Source: an uncultured Muribaculaceae bacterium (GTDB taxonomy: Bacteria > Bacteroidota > Bacteroidia > Bacteroidales > Muribaculaceae). Taken from it: a stretch of DNA of 64,000 bases. Position numbers and translations under genes: made by a program. Under the pieces are notes generated by a model, which saw only the letters and a list, made by a program, of their open reading frames with translations, was not told the DNA's origin and did no database searches. Shown in pieces: positions 16,081 through 24,624 of this stretch; the first letter of the stretch is position 1; each line of letters begins with the position of its first letter. The stretch lies in contig CAJURN010000004.1 of the NCBI GenBank assembly GCA_910589055.1, positions 1-64,000 of the forward strand, given 5' to 3'.

Positions 16081-16257
16081 TTAGTTCTTGGAAGCCTCAA
16101 GAGATGCTTTGCGGAATTCCTTCATGAGTTTCTCGATTTCGAGAGAGAGCTTGCGGGCACGTGTACCGGCAGCCTTGTTACCTTTTTCAAGCTGAAGAGC
16201 GGCGTCAGTTTTGAACGCTTCGTGTGCTTCGTGGATTTTGTTGATTAACTGTTCCAT
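16081..16257 (-). CDS. histone H1-like DNA-binding protein, 58 residues
   Basis: ATG 16257 to TAA 16081 encodes a 58-residue, Lys/Ala/Glu-rich, all-helical protein (starts MEQLINKIHEAHEAFK, ends KASLEASKN). The composition and size match the small histone H1-like proteins of Bacteroidota, thought to bind the nucleoid. No other domain is visible. It converges on the GH35 gene across the terminator at 16021-16067. Confidence 0.8.
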   Translation of the reverse strand: MEQLINKIHEAHEAFKTDAALQLEKGNKAAGTRARKLSLEIEKLMKEFRKASLEASKN

Positions 16258-16329
16258 TTGGGTTCGAATGATTTTAAGTTAGTGAAATATGGATTTTTGA
16301 TCTCTTGGAGCAATTTATTTTGTGATGCC

Positions 16330-16379
16330 TTAGAGTATGTTTACTTTTGGCTTATGAGTTAAAAGTAAACATACTCTCA
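16330..16379. mobile_element. MITE-like element, 44-bp deletion copy
   Basis: The element spans 16333-16376: the same perfect 16-base ends as the copy at 13428-13589, separated by only 12 bases. The bases next to the ends (GGCTTATG and AACT on the opposite strand) match the long copy, so this looks like an internal deletion of it. Flanks are TTA and TCA, both TNA. It abuts the queC stop codon and would add a 16-base-pair hairpin to the 3' end of queC mRNA. Confidence 0.65.
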
Positions 16380-17045
16380 GTCCTCTTCGTAGACCGTACG
16401 GTCCTCGATTCCGGCTTCGGCAAGAGCCTGGCGGCGCTCAAGGCATGTTCCGCAACGGCCGCAATGTATCTCGCCGCCCTTGTAGCAGGAGTAAGTCGTG
16501 GAATAGTCAAGGTCGAGCGTCTTTCCACGCATGGCAATCTGAGCCTTGGTGAGCAGCGTGTATGGCGCAAAGACATTGATGCCGTCGTAGGTACCTTCCT
16601 CGATTGCTTTTGACATTGCTTTGATAAAAGACTCGCGGCAGTCGGGATAGAGAGCATGGTCGCCTGCGTGGTTGGCAATCATAAGTGTTGTAAGCCCATG
16701 TGATTCGGCGAGTCCGGCGGCAGCGGCAAGCATGATGCCGTTGCGGAAAGGCACGACGGTGGATTTCATGTTGTCGAAATCATATTCACCTTCGGGAACT
16801 GCCTCAGCCCCTTCAAGAAGCGAGCTGTGGAAGTATTTGCCGATGAAACTGAGATCTATGACAAGAAATTCGATGCCGAGCTCGTCGCAGTGACGGCGCG
16901 CACATTCAATCTCGCGTGCGTTATGGTTGGAGCCGTAGTCGAAGCTCACAGCCAGTTCTATTCTGGAAGCATACTCATGGAGCATCGTCACGGAGTCCAT
17001 ACCCCCGGAGAGAACCATCAGTGCATCTTTCTTACTTGAAGTCAT
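16377..17045 (-). CDS. queC: 7-cyano-7-deazaguanine synthase
   Basis: A 222-residue ATP-dependent enzyme that converts 7-carboxy-7-deazaguanine to preQ0 in queuosine synthesis. The PP-loop SGGMDS is at residues 13-18, and the zinc-binding cysteines appear in SCYKGGEIHCGRCGTC near the C terminus. It follows queF and is probably co-transcribed. Start: ATG 17045 gives the usual family length; an ATG at 17081 would add 12 residues and overlap queF by 11 bases, and cannot be excluded. The stop codon TGA abuts the small MITE-like element. Confidence 0.92.
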   Translation of the reverse strand: MTSSKKDALMVLSGGMDSVTMLHEYASRIELAVSFDYGSNHNAREIECARRHCDELGIEFLVIDLSFIGKYFHSSLLEGAEAVPEGEYDFDNMKSTVVPFRNGIMLAAAAGLAESHGLTTLMIANHAGDHALYPDCRESFIKAMSKAIEEGTYDGINVFAPYTLLTKAQIAMRGKTLDLDYSTTYSCYKGGEIHCGRCGTCLERRQALAEAGIEDRTVYEED

Positions 17046-17070
17046 TGCTTTATAAGATGTAATATTCGGT

Positions 17071-17544
17071 TTAGAAATCATTGCGGAAAGCCGCAGCCAA
17101 TCGCGACTTCACAAGGTCCTGATGGGCTTCGTCGCCATAGTTGGCGAAAGGAAATATGGCTATGCCTCCACGGGGAGTAAACAGACCGATAACCTCGAGA
17201 TAGCGCGGATGCATCAGGCGCACAAGGTCTTTCATTATTATATTAACGCAGTCCTCATGGAAATCGCCATGATTACGGAAGCTGAAAAGATACAGTTTCA
17301 AGCTCTTGCTCTCCACCATGTCTTCGTCTGGAATATAATTGATGATAATCTTCGCGAAGTCGGGCTGACCCGTCTTGGGACACAGCGATGTGAATTCCGG
17401 ACAGGTGAAAGTCACGAGATAATCGTTTTCAGGATGCTTGTTCTTGAATGTTTCGAGAATCGCGGGGTCGTACTGCACAGGATATTTCACTCCGGTGTTG
17501 CCCAGGAGTGTGCAGCCTTGTATTTCATCAGGTGTGCGGGACAT
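17071..17544 (-). CDS. queF: NADPH-dependent preQ0 reductase, type I
   Basis: A 157-residue single-domain tunnelling-fold enzyme that reduces the nitrile of preQ0 to the amine of preQ1. The thioimide-forming cysteine is Cys55 in [14 protein letters not shown], the same number as in Bacillus QueF, and the family motif ESKSLKLY is at 78-85. The promoter lies 27 bases upstream and queC follows. QueD and QueE are not in this window. Confidence 0.95.
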   Translation of the reverse strand: MSRTPDEIQGCTLLGNTGVKYPVQYDPAILETFKNKHPENDYLVTFTCPEFTSLCPKTGQPDFAKIIINYIPDEDMVESKSLKLYLFSFRNHGDFHEDCVNIIMKDLVRLMHPRYLEVIGLFTPRGGIAIFPFANYGDEAHQDLVKSRLAAAFRNDF

Positions 17545-17570
17545 TTATACAGCAATAGAGTTTTGGGAAG

Positions 17571-17602
17571 CAAACGTACGAAAAAATATTTAAAACCACA
17601 AA
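17571..17602 (-). promoter_or_regulatory. promoter of queF-queC
   Basis: Minus strand TTTG (17602-17599), 20 bases, TACGTTTG (17578-17571). The leader to ATG 17544 is about 24 bases, too short for a preQ1 riboswitch. Confidence 0.65.
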
Positions 17603-17782
17603 AAAAAATAAAAGTGCGCTACTTCACAGTAACGCACCTCCCTCATAACCAAAATTCAAGTATATATTGTGAGTCTAACAAATCGTTTCTTCTTAGGGGA
17701 TCCAATATTATTTCTTTGCTTGGGGATGCAAAAGGAAAAATAATTAGGGTACAGAGAGTGTTTTATTTGTCAGTTTTATTCT
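17600..17782 (-). ncRNA. ssrS: 6S-like small RNA candidate (possible Bacteroidales-1 type)
   Basis: The minus strand carries a -7 element TATCTTTG (17796-17789) and, about 150 bases on, a terminator hairpin at 17637-17614 with a long T run. The predicted RNA (about 180 nt) has a closing stem (CTGACAAAT at 17773-17765 with ATTTGTTAG at 17683-17675), a large central unpaired region, and a terminal hairpin whose arms include ATTATTT/AAATAAT and CTTTTGC/GCAAAG (17744-17707). This closing stem, bubble and apical arm is the 6S RNA layout. The position next to the SRP RNA gene has no coding alternative. The family name rests on shape only. Confidence 0.5.
17614..17637 (-). terminator. terminator of the 6S-like RNA
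   Basis: GTGCG and TACT pair with AGTA and CGCAC around a TCAC-type loop with one mismatch, followed on the minus strand by TTTTATTTTTTTTT. Confidence 0.75.
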
Positions 17783-17788
17783 ACGCTG

Positions 17789-17796
17789 CAAAGATA
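17789..17796 (-). promoter_or_regulatory. -7 element of the 6S-like RNA
   Basis: TATCTTTG on the minus strand; no strong -33 box is seen. Confidence 0.5.
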
Positions 17797-18052
17797 TATA
17801 CAAATTTTGATTCGTGGAAGTGAATTTCTGAAAACGAATACTAATTAAGGTTAAAATAGCGAACTTTTTTGCTTTTCCCGTTCTAAAAACACAAGAGAAG
17901 GCGTGAAATTCCGCTGCAAAACATGCAAAAATCGCAACGAGAGCATAGCGTGGAGCCGATTTTCATGAATTGCGCCAGAAATGCTAAAAGTGTAGATTCT
18001 ACACTAATTTTTGAGGCAATATGTTCCCTAATGTTAAAAGGAGTGAAACATA
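17797..18052. other. AT-rich gap with a short palindrome
   Basis: No gene seen. AGTGTAG-ATT-CTACACT at about 17988-18004 followed by AATTTTT could be a weak terminator or operator; nothing else stands out. Confidence 0.4.
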
Positions 18053-18082
18053 TTGCAAAGCCGAAAAAAGTGCGTACCTTTG
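18053..18082 (+). promoter_or_regulatory. promoter of the SRP RNA
   Basis: TTG (18053-18055), 19 bases, TACCTTTG (18075-18082), a few bases before the RNA. Confidence 0.75.
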
Positions 18083-18087
18083 CAGTC

Positions 18088-18190
18088 GGGTAAGTCCTAC
18101 ACGACCAGCTCCCCGAGAATCCCCCAGGTCTTGACCGAAGCAAGGGTATTGGGTTGTAGCGGTGCGATGTAGTAAGCTTGCCCTTTTTTT
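18088..18190 (+). ncRNA. ffs: signal recognition particle RNA (4.5S type)
   Basis: GGGTAAG (18088-18094) pairs with CTTGCCC (18177-18183), closing a long hairpin of about 96 nt. The conserved apical region reads CAGGTCTTGACCGAAGCAAG, the SRP loop and asymmetric bulge that bind Ffh. A run of seven T follows and terminates transcription. It works with Ffh and FtsY to deliver nascent membrane proteins. Confidence 0.9.
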
Positions 18191-18218
18191 GTGCCCGTAC
18201 GTGAATTTTTAGCTCGTT

Positions 18219-18253
18219 TTTGTTCCAAGTCCAATTTATAATTCGTACCTTTG
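18219..18253 (+). promoter_or_regulatory. promoter of korAB
   Basis: TTTG (18219-18222), 23 bases, TACCTTTG (18246-18253). It predicts a leader of about 120 bases before ATG 18376; no recognisable riboswitch in it. Confidence 0.5.
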
Positions 18254-18375
18254 GCTCCGGCTAAGGATATGCCATATTTATATGTGCAATTCTTGTCCGG
18301 GCCGGAATTTCCGTGCCAACTGACAATCAATACGGGCTAAAAAACATTTATTTCATTATCGACCAATCTATCATC

Positions 18376-20223
18376 ATGTTAGAGAAGACAAACGTTAAGG
18401 TCCTCGACAAAGTCGTGGTACGTTTCTCAGGCGACTCCGGCGACGGCATGCAGCTTGCGGGAAATATTTTCACCAACGTCTCTGCGGGTCTGGGCAACCA
18501 GGTTTCGACCTTTCCGGATTATCCGGCCGAGATTCGCGCCCCTCAGGGATCGCTGAGCGGTGTATCCGGTTTTCAGGTAAGTGTGGGCACGGGAGTACAT
18601 ACCCCCGGCGACAGTTGCGACGTGCTGGTGGCTATGAACCCCGCCGCGCTCAAGCAGAACCACCGCTTCCTCAAACCCGGCGGTGTCATCATCGTCGACA
18701 TCGACTCCTTCAAGGAATCCGACCTCAAAAAAGCATTATTCGAGACCGACGAGCCTTTCAAGGAACTGGGCATCAACGCACAGGTTCTCGAAGTGCCTGT
18801 AACGTCCATGACAAAAGCAGCGCTTGCCGAGTCCGGACTCGACAACAAGAGCGTGCTCAAGTGCCGCAACATCTTCGCCCTCGGCCTGGTGTGCTGGCTC
18901 TTTGACCGTCCCCTCGAAAGCGCGCTCCGCCACCTCAAGAACAAATTTGCCAAAAAGCCCGCGATATACGACGCCAACGCGCTCGTGCTTCAGGCCGGCT
19001 TCAACTACGGCAACAACATACATGCGAGCGTATCGACCTACCGCGTCGAAACCGAAGATCCCCGTCCCGGCGTCTACACCGACATCAACGGCAATACAGC
19101 CACAGCATGGGGTCTTATCATGGCCTCCGAAAAATCCGGACGCCCGCTCTTCCTCGGCTCCTACCCCATCACTCCCGCCACCGACATTCTCCACGAACTT
19201 GCAAAGCGCAAGGACCTCGGCGTGAAGGCTTGCCAGATGGAAGACGAAATCGCCGGCGTATGCTCGGCAATCGGCGCCTCCTTCGCAGGCAACCTCGCCG
19301 TGACTTCAACATCAGGCCCCGGCCTCGCGCTCAAGAGCGAAGGCATCGGCCTGGCCGTGATTGCCGAACTTCCCCTCGTGGTGATTGACGTGCAGCGCGG
19401 CGGCCCCTCAACCGGACTCCCCACCAAAACCGAGCAGACCGACCTCATGCAGGCTCTCTACGGCCGCAACGGCGAATCCCCCCTTGCCGTCGTAGCCCCG
19501 GCGTCCCCCACCGACTGCTTCACGATGGCTTTCGAAGCCTGCCGTATCGCCGTAGAGCACATGACTCCCGTGATTCTGCTCAGCGATGCCTTCATCGGCA
19601 ACGGCTCATCGGCATGGCGCGTGCCCGAAGATGACGAATTCCCTGCAATCCGCACTCCATATGTTCCCGAAGAACTCCGCGAGGGCTGGAGAGCATACCT
19701 CCGCAACAACGACACACTCGCACGTTACTGGGCAATTCCCGGCGACGAAGGTTGCGCCCACCGTCTTGGCGGCCTTGAAAAGGATGCCGAGACCGGAGCA
19801 ATCTCCACCGACCCCGTCAACCATGAAAAGATGGTGATGCTCCGCCGCGAGAAAATCGCCCGCATAGCCAACGACATTCCCGAACTCGAGGTACTCGGCA
19901 ATCCCGACGCCGACACACTGCTCGTGGGCTGGGGCGGAACTTACGGACACCTCCACACTGCTGCCGACGAACTCAACGCCGCCGGACATCCCGTGGCTTT
20001 CACCCACTTCCGCTACATCAATCCCCTTCCGGCCAACACCGCCGAGGTGCTCCGCCGCTACAAGAAGGTGATTGTGGCCGAGCTCAACACCGGAATGTTC
20101 GCCGACTGGCTCCAGTGCAAATATCCCGAAGTCAAGATCGAGCGCATCAATAAAATACAGGGTCAGCCCTTCCAGGTAAGCGAAGTGGTGGACAAAGTTG
20201 TCAAATTTATGGAAGAAGCCTAA
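18376..20223 (+). CDS. korA: 2-oxoacid:ferredoxin oxidoreductase, fused gamma-alpha subunit
   Basis: A 615-residue subunit of a thiamine-diphosphate enzyme that oxidatively decarboxylates 2-oxoglutarate (or runs in reverse) with ferredoxin and CoA. Residues about 10-190 are the gamma domain (RFSGDSGDGMQLAG), and about 215-600 the pyrimidine-binding alpha domain (YPITPATDILHELAK, TSTSGPGLALKSEG). KorB follows three bases after the stop. Start: ATG 18376 is preferred over one at 18313 because homology begins just after it and the upstream residues look like leader. 2-oxoglutarate specificity is inferred from the fused architecture. Confidence 0.92.
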   Translation: MLEKTNVKVLDKVVVRFSGDSGDGMQLAGNIFTNVSAGLGNQVSTFPDYPAEIRAPQGSLSGVSGFQVSVGTGVHTPGDSCDVLVAMNPAALKQNHRFLKPGGVIIVDIDSFKESDLKKALFETDEPFKELGINAQVLEVPVTSMTKAALAESGLDNKSVLKCRNIFALGLVCWLFDRPLESALRHLKNKFAKKPAIYDANALVLQAGFNYGNNIHASVSTYRVETEDPRPGVYTDINGNTATAWGLIMASEKSGRPLFLGSYPITPATDILHELAKRKDLGVKACQMEDEIAGVCSAIGASFAGNLAVTSTSGPGLALKSEGIGLAVIAELPLVVIDVQRGGPSTGLPTKTEQTDLMQALYGRNGESPLAVVAPASPTDCFTMAFEACRIAVEHMTPVILLSDAFIGNGSSAWRVPEDDEFPAIRTPYVPEELREGWRAYLRNNDTLARYWAIPGDEGCAHRLGGLEKDAETGAISTDPVNHEKMVMLRREKIARIANDIPELEVLGNPDADTLLVGWGGTYGHLHTAADELNAAGHPVAFTHFRYINPLPANTAEVLRRYKKVIVAELNTGMFADWLQCKYPEVKIERINKIQGQPFQVSEVVDKVVKFMEEA

Positions 20224-20226
20224 GTC

Positions 20227-21243
20227 ATGGAATCAAACGTACAATACACTCCCGCCAACTACAAGAGCTCACAGTCAGTGCGCTGGTGTCCCGGATGCGG
20301 CGACCATGCCATCCTCAACACCCTCCACAAAGCCATGGCTACCCTGGGCATAGCGCCACACAAGACAGCCGTTATCTCAGGTATCGGATGTAGCTCGCGA
20401 CTGCCCTACTACATGAACACCTACGGATTCCACACAATCCATGGCCGTGCGGCAGCAATCGCAACCGGCTTCAAGGTGGCTAATCCCGAAATGACCGTAT
20501 GGCAGATTTCGGGCGACGGCGACGGCCTCGCCATCGGCGGCAACCACTTCATCCACGCCGTACGCCGAAACATCGACATCAACATGATTTTGTTCAACAA
20601 CAAAATCTACGGACTCACAAAGGGTCAGTACTCCCCCACCAGCGACCGCGGTTTCGTGTCCAAATCCAGCCCCTACGGCACTGTCGAGGATCCGTTCATC
20701 CCCGCTGAACTCGTGTTCGGAGCGCGCGGCAACTTCTTCGCACGCTCAATCGACGTCGAACTTCAGACCTCGCAGGAAGTACTCGTGGCTGCAGCCCGCC
20801 ACAAAGGCACATCCGTGGTGGAGATTCTCCAGAACTGCGTGATTTTCAACAACGGCATCCACAACTGCATCACCGACCGCGAGGTTCGCGCCGACCGCAC
20901 AATCCACCTGCGCCACGGCGAAAAGATGATTTTCGGCGCCGAAGGCAACCGCGGACTCGTTCAGGACGGATTCGGACTCAAGGCCGTGACAATCGGTGAG
21001 GACGGCTACACACTCGACGATGTGCTCGTACACGACGCCCACTGCGCATCCAACTTCCTCCATCAGCAGCTTGCAATGATGGACGGACACAGCCTGCCTT
21101 TGGCCGTAGGCGTTATCCGCGATGTCGAAGCACCCACTTACGACGACGCCGTAACAGCACAGGTCGAGGACGTGCGCGCCCGCAAAGGCTTCAAATCCCT
21201 CCGCGAAATGATTCTCGCAGGCGAAACCTGGGAAGTGAAGTAA
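20227..21243 (+). CDS. korB: 2-oxoacid:ferredoxin oxidoreductase, beta subunit
   Basis: A 338-residue thiamine-diphosphate-binding subunit. WCPGCGDHAILN near the N terminus and GDGDGLAIGGNH with following NNKIYGLTKGQ form the cofactor and metal site. There is no extra 4Fe-4S ferredoxin domain, as usual for KorB. It is co-transcribed with korA, three bases away, and ends at the terminator at 21348. Confidence 0.95.
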   Translation: MESNVQYTPANYKSSQSVRWCPGCGDHAILNTLHKAMATLGIAPHKTAVISGIGCSSRLPYYMNTYGFHTIHGRAAAIATGFKVANPEMTVWQISGDGDGLAIGGNHFIHAVRRNIDINMILFNNKIYGLTKGQYSPTSDRGFVSKSSPYGTVEDPFIPAELVFGARGNFFARSIDVELQTSQEVLVAAARHKGTSVVEILQNCVIFNNGIHNCITDREVRADRTIHLRHGEKMIFGAEGNRGLVQDGFGLKAVTIGEDGYTLDDVLVHDAHCASNFLHQQLAMMDGHSLPLAVGVIRDVEAPTYDDAVTAQVEDVRARKGFKSLREMILAGETWEVK

Positions 21244-21319
21244 GCCCCCACTCCAACAAGTGGCATAGTCAATGAGGCAGAAGAGTCTCCTCGTTTTACT
21301 TTAGAAGATTAACCCATAC

Positions 21320-21426
21320 GCGTTCGAAGAACGCAGATTTAACAGTAACCACGTACACCGAAGCCACAGGCGGAGGTGTGCGTGGTATTTTAATCAATAT
21401 GATTGGCGTCCGTAGGACGCCGATTT
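21320..21426 (+). repeat. two near-identical small hairpins flanking the korAB terminator
   Basis: GCGTTC-GAA-GAACGC-AGATTT (21320-21340) and GCGTCC-GTA-GGACGC-CGATTT (21406-21426) differ at four of 21 positions; two of those differences are a compensating pair in the stem (T-A to C-G). This looks like a dispersed hairpin repeat. Its function is unknown. The rest of the gap 21244-21517 shows nothing else. Confidence 0.5.
21348..21390 (+). terminator. terminator of korAB
   Basis: ACCACGTACACC (21348-21359) pairs with GGTGTGCGTGGT (21375-21386), followed by ATTTTAA. Confidence 0.7.
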
Positions 21427-21517
21427 GTCTCCAATCTAATTATCATATGTCTCTAAAGTTGCTCTCAACTTAACTGCAGTGCGGCAACAATTCCGGCGGG
21501 CGGCGTGTTGGATTTGT

Positions 21518-23491
21518 ATGGCAAAGTCTGATTCAACTGTTTCTCCCCGTCTGAGGCGTATCACGATGGCCGGGCTGCTGGTGACTATGGGCATAGTCTT
21601 CGGCGATATCGGCACGTCTCCTCTGTATGTCATGAAAGCAATCGTGGGGGTGAACCCGACCTATGACGAAGATTTCATAGCAGGAGCCGTGTCGTGCGTG
21701 ATTTGGACGCTTACCCTTCAGACCACATTCAAATACGTAATCATCGCGCTGCGGGCCGACAACCGCGGCGAGGGTGGTATTTTAGCACTGTTCGCGCTAC
21801 TGCGTCGAAAGCCGGTGAAGTGGCTTTACGCGGCCGCGGCTGTCGGGGCTGCGGCACTTGTTGCCGACGGCGTAATCACTCCGGCCATCACCGTATCCTC
21901 GGCCATCGAAGGCCTGCGACAAGTTGCGCCCGCAGTGCCCGTCACACCCATTGTGGTGGTGATAATTCTTGGCATATTCATGATGCAGCAGGCCGGAACA
22001 GGCCGCATCGGCAGGATGTTCGGCCCGTTTATGCTCGCATGGTTTCTTATGCTCGGGATTCTCGGAATCCTGAATATCCCTTCATGCCCGGCGATTCTCA
22101 AAGCGTTCAATCCCTGGTATGCGGTGAAGCTGCTTGTATCGTCGCCTGAATGGTTTTTCATTTTGGGAGCCGTATTCCTGTGCACAACCGGAGCCGAAGC
22201 CCTTTATTCCGATCTCGGACATTGCGGAAGGCGCAATATCACCGTCAGCTGGATATTTGTGAAGATAATGCTCATCCTGAATTATCTCGGACAGGGCGCG
22301 TGGCTCATGAGCCGTTCCGGAGGTGCTACCGTAACAGAAAACCCATTCTACGGCATCATGCCGGCCGGATTCGTTCCCGTGGGAGTATTCATGTCGGCAG
22401 GGGCGGCCATCATCGCGAGCCAAGCTCTGCTGAGCGGTTCGTTCACCATATTTTCCGAAGCGATAGGACTCGATTTCTGGCCTAAGCTGAAAATCAAATA
22501 TCCGAGTCGAGAACGCGGCCAGCTATATATTCCGGCAGTCAATTTCGCACTTCTTGCCGGATGCCTGCTCACTGTGGCTATATTCCGCGACTCAAGCCAT
22601 ATGGAAGCGGCCTACGGGCTGGCAATCACGGTGACGATGCTGATGACAACGCTATTGATAACGGTGTGGATGCGAAGCCGTGGCGTCAACCGGGCTTTAT
22701 GCGGGCTATTCCTCGTGTTTTTCGGACTCCTTGAAGGACTGTTCTTTGTAGCCAACCTGTCGAAATTTGCCCACGGCGGATGGTTCTGCGCCATAATAGC
22801 CGGAGTGCTTGCCGCGATAATGATAATCTGGCGCAACTCCACCCGACGCCGCGCAGCCTACGTCGACTTCAAGCGCCTTGACGAGTGCAGCGACCTCATA
22901 TGCCAGATAAAAGCTGACGACACAATTCCCAAATACACGTCGAATCTTGTGTATCTGAGCCGTTCGGACAATCCCGAGCTTCTCGAGAGCAAACTCGTGT
23001 ACTCCATCGTGAACAAGCAGCCCAAGAGAGCCGACCATTATTGGTTTGTACACATCGACTATGCCGACGCTCCCGACACTCTCGAATATTCAGTAGAGAT
23101 TCCTGTTCCGGAAACCATATACCTTGTGAACATGCGCATCGGATTCCGCGTAGAGCCAAAAGTGAGTGTATATCTCCGCCACATTGTGGAAGATCTTGTT
23201 GCCGCAGGACGACTTGACCTCAGGAGCGGATATCCGTCACTGCGGAAAGAGGGTATAGCAGGCGACTTCCGTTTCATAATCCTTCACCGCATCTTCTCCC
23301 CCACGAGCAGTTGCACCGGCCGTGCCTCGGCTCTGATGCGTCTTCATGACATCCTGAGACATCTCGGCATAAGCGACCGCATGGCTCTACGCCTTGACAC
23401 AAGCGTTGTCACGATGGAAACCGTGCCTCTTATCATCAACACCGAACCCGGGCGCCGAATCACACCGGAGAAGGTTGATGAACTCAAATAG
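21518..23491 (+). CDS. kup: KUP-family potassium uptake protein
   Basis: A 657-residue inner-membrane K+ importer, probably a K+/H+ symporter. About 12 membrane helices fill residues 20-445, starting with the signature GIVFGDIGTSPLYVMKAI and including GEGGILALFAL; a cytosolic C-terminal domain of about 200 residues follows. The length is near the usual 620-670. Start: ATG 21518 fits homologues; a GTG at 21479 would add 13 residues of doubtful sequence. Its promoter is not clear. Confidence 0.93.
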   Translation: MAKSDSTVSPRLRRITMAGLLVTMGIVFGDIGTSPLYVMKAIVGVNPTYDEDFIAGAVSCVIWTLTLQTTFKYVIIALRADNRGEGGILALFALLRRKPVKWLYAAAAVGAAALVADGVITPAITVSSAIEGLRQVAPAVPVTPIVVVIILGIFMMQQAGTGRIGRMFGPFMLAWFLMLGILGILNIPSCPAILKAFNPWYAVKLLVSSPEWFFILGAVFLCTTGAEALYSDLGHCGRRNITVSWIFVKIMLILNYLGQGAWLMSRSGGATVTENPFYGIMPAGFVPVGVFMSAGAAIIASQALLSGSFTIFSEAIGLDFWPKLKIKYPSRERGQLYIPAVNFALLAGCLLTVAIFRDSSHMEAAYGLAITVTMLMTTLLITVWMRSRGVNRALCGLFLVFFGLLEGLFFVANLSKFAHGGWFCAIIAGVLAAIMIIWRNSTRRRAAYVDFKRLDECSDLICQIKADDTIPKYTSNLVYLSRSDNPELLESKLVYSIVNKQPKRADHYWFVHIDYADAPDTLEYSVEIPVPETIYLVNMRIGFRVEPKVSVYLRHIVEDLVAAGRLDLRSGYPSLRKEGIAGDFRFIILHRIFSPTSSCTGRASALMRLHDILRHLGISDRMALRLDTSVVTMETVPLIINTEPGRRITPEKVDELK

Positions 23492-23536
23492 TAGCCCGAC
23501 ATCACACGACTCATGAGAAATAACAGCGATTTTTCC

Positions 23537-23544
23537 TAATTTTG
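23537..23544 (+). promoter_or_regulatory. -7 element before the 183-residue gene
   Basis: TAATTTTG, 27 bases before ATG 23572; no -33 box is visible. Confidence 0.5.
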
Positions 23545-23571
23545 CATCATATTTAATCCATCTTAAGAACA

Positions 23572-24123
23572 ATGAACCAAAACAAAGAAACCGTGGCACT
23601 CTTCGAAGATAAGGTGCGAGAGAATCTTGTAAGTTTTCTGCAACATAAGGGCGTGCTGGACATGCGTTTGCCCGAATGTCCCGACGTTGAGGAACGCTGG
23701 GGTGAGATCGCGCGCGAATATCTGCCCGACGGAGCACGGGAATTTCAGAACTATCCCGTGGTGTCGTTAGGATGGATGATGTTTATTGGCATGGCTATGG
23801 CCCGGTACTGGGACGTTGACTGGCTGATGTACTCTCAGCGCCACGACCTGTATGCAGGCATGCGCGACATCCGCGGATACGACAATATGGACGAAGCCAT
23901 CGTGGAGGAAGTGCTCGGCTACTCCGGCGATGATGCCGAACGCATTTCGTCGCTCGCTGCCGAATGTGCCTCGCGTGTGTACAGCCTGCTCACCCACGAA
24001 CACGTCGAACCCGGCACGGAAGCGGCGCTCGGCTGTTATATCGCAGCACTGCACCAGCTCTACCTTGCCGGGATGATGATTGAGCTTAACGCTCTCGGCT
24101 ACCACATGAGCCCGATGGACTAA
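23572..24123 (+). CDS. conserved hypothetical protein, 183 residues
   Basis: A cytoplasmic-looking, acidic, mostly helical protein with no signal peptide. A central stretch (VVSLGWMMFIGMAMARYWDVDW) and a C-terminal one (ALHQLYLAGMMIELNALGYHM) are hydrophobic but probably buried helices. I do not recognise a named domain, but the sequence has the look of a conserved Bacteroidales family. It ends in a four-base overlap with the convergent gene at 24120. Confidence 0.75.
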   Translation: MNQNKETVALFEDKVRENLVSFLQHKGVLDMRLPECPDVEERWGEIAREYLPDGAREFQNYPVVSLGWMMFIGMAMARYWDVDWLMYSQRHDLYAGMRDIRGYDNMDEAIVEEVLGYSGDDAERISSLAAECASRVYSLLTHEHVEPGTEAALGCYIAALHQLYLAGMMIELNALGYHMSPMD

Positions 24124-24572
24124 TCGGCGGAAACTACCGATTTGAATTGGCCGAGGAGGTTGAATTTCAGCGTGACGCCGTCGCTCAGGCGAGCCTCATA
24201 AGAGGTGGCTTTCTTGGTGAGCGCCACGACCTTTACTCCGGCGAAATTCTTGTTTACGTAGGTGCGGATAGCCTTGGGGCCGATGCCTTCAGGGACTTCC
24301 TTTGTCTGGCAGTCGACCGATGTCCACTTTCCTTTGTTGCTGAATTCGATTTTCGTGCCGTTGACGAGTTTCACGTCGTAGTCGGTTTTCTTGAGCAGGT
24401 GCTTGTCAATCTTGATCATTCCCACTTTTGCTTTAGGGAAATGGGTGTCAAGAAATTCACGGGCTTCCTCAGGGAGTCCGTCACGATTGATGGTGTATTT
24501 GTCGCCGAGGCCGGCTGAAACCGACCACACCGACATCACAATTGCCACAAGGGCGAGCATTATTTTCTTCAT
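24120..24572 (-). CDS. exported PepSY-like domain protein
   Basis: A 150-residue protein with a signal peptide (about 1-20) and two repeats of the PepSY-like fold often called putative beta-lactamase-inhibitor-like in Bacteroidota (LPEEAREFLDTHFPKAKV and IGPKAIRTYVNKNFAGVKV, each followed by a YDVKL or YEARL strand). These small periplasmic proteins have no firm function. The stop codon overlaps the convergent 23572-24123 gene. Confidence 0.82.
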   Translation of the reverse strand: MKKIMLALVAIVMSVWSVSAGLGDKYTINRDGLPEEAREFLDTHFPKAKVGMIKIDKHLLKKTDYDVKLVNGTKIEFSNKGKWTSVDCQTKEVPEGIGPKAIRTYVNKNFAGVKVVALTKKATSYEARLSDGVTLKFNLLGQFKSVVSAD

Positions 24573-24624
24573 GTCACAGCGTTTTTTAATTCATTTCATT
24601 AACAAACGCCATGACATTTCGGTT

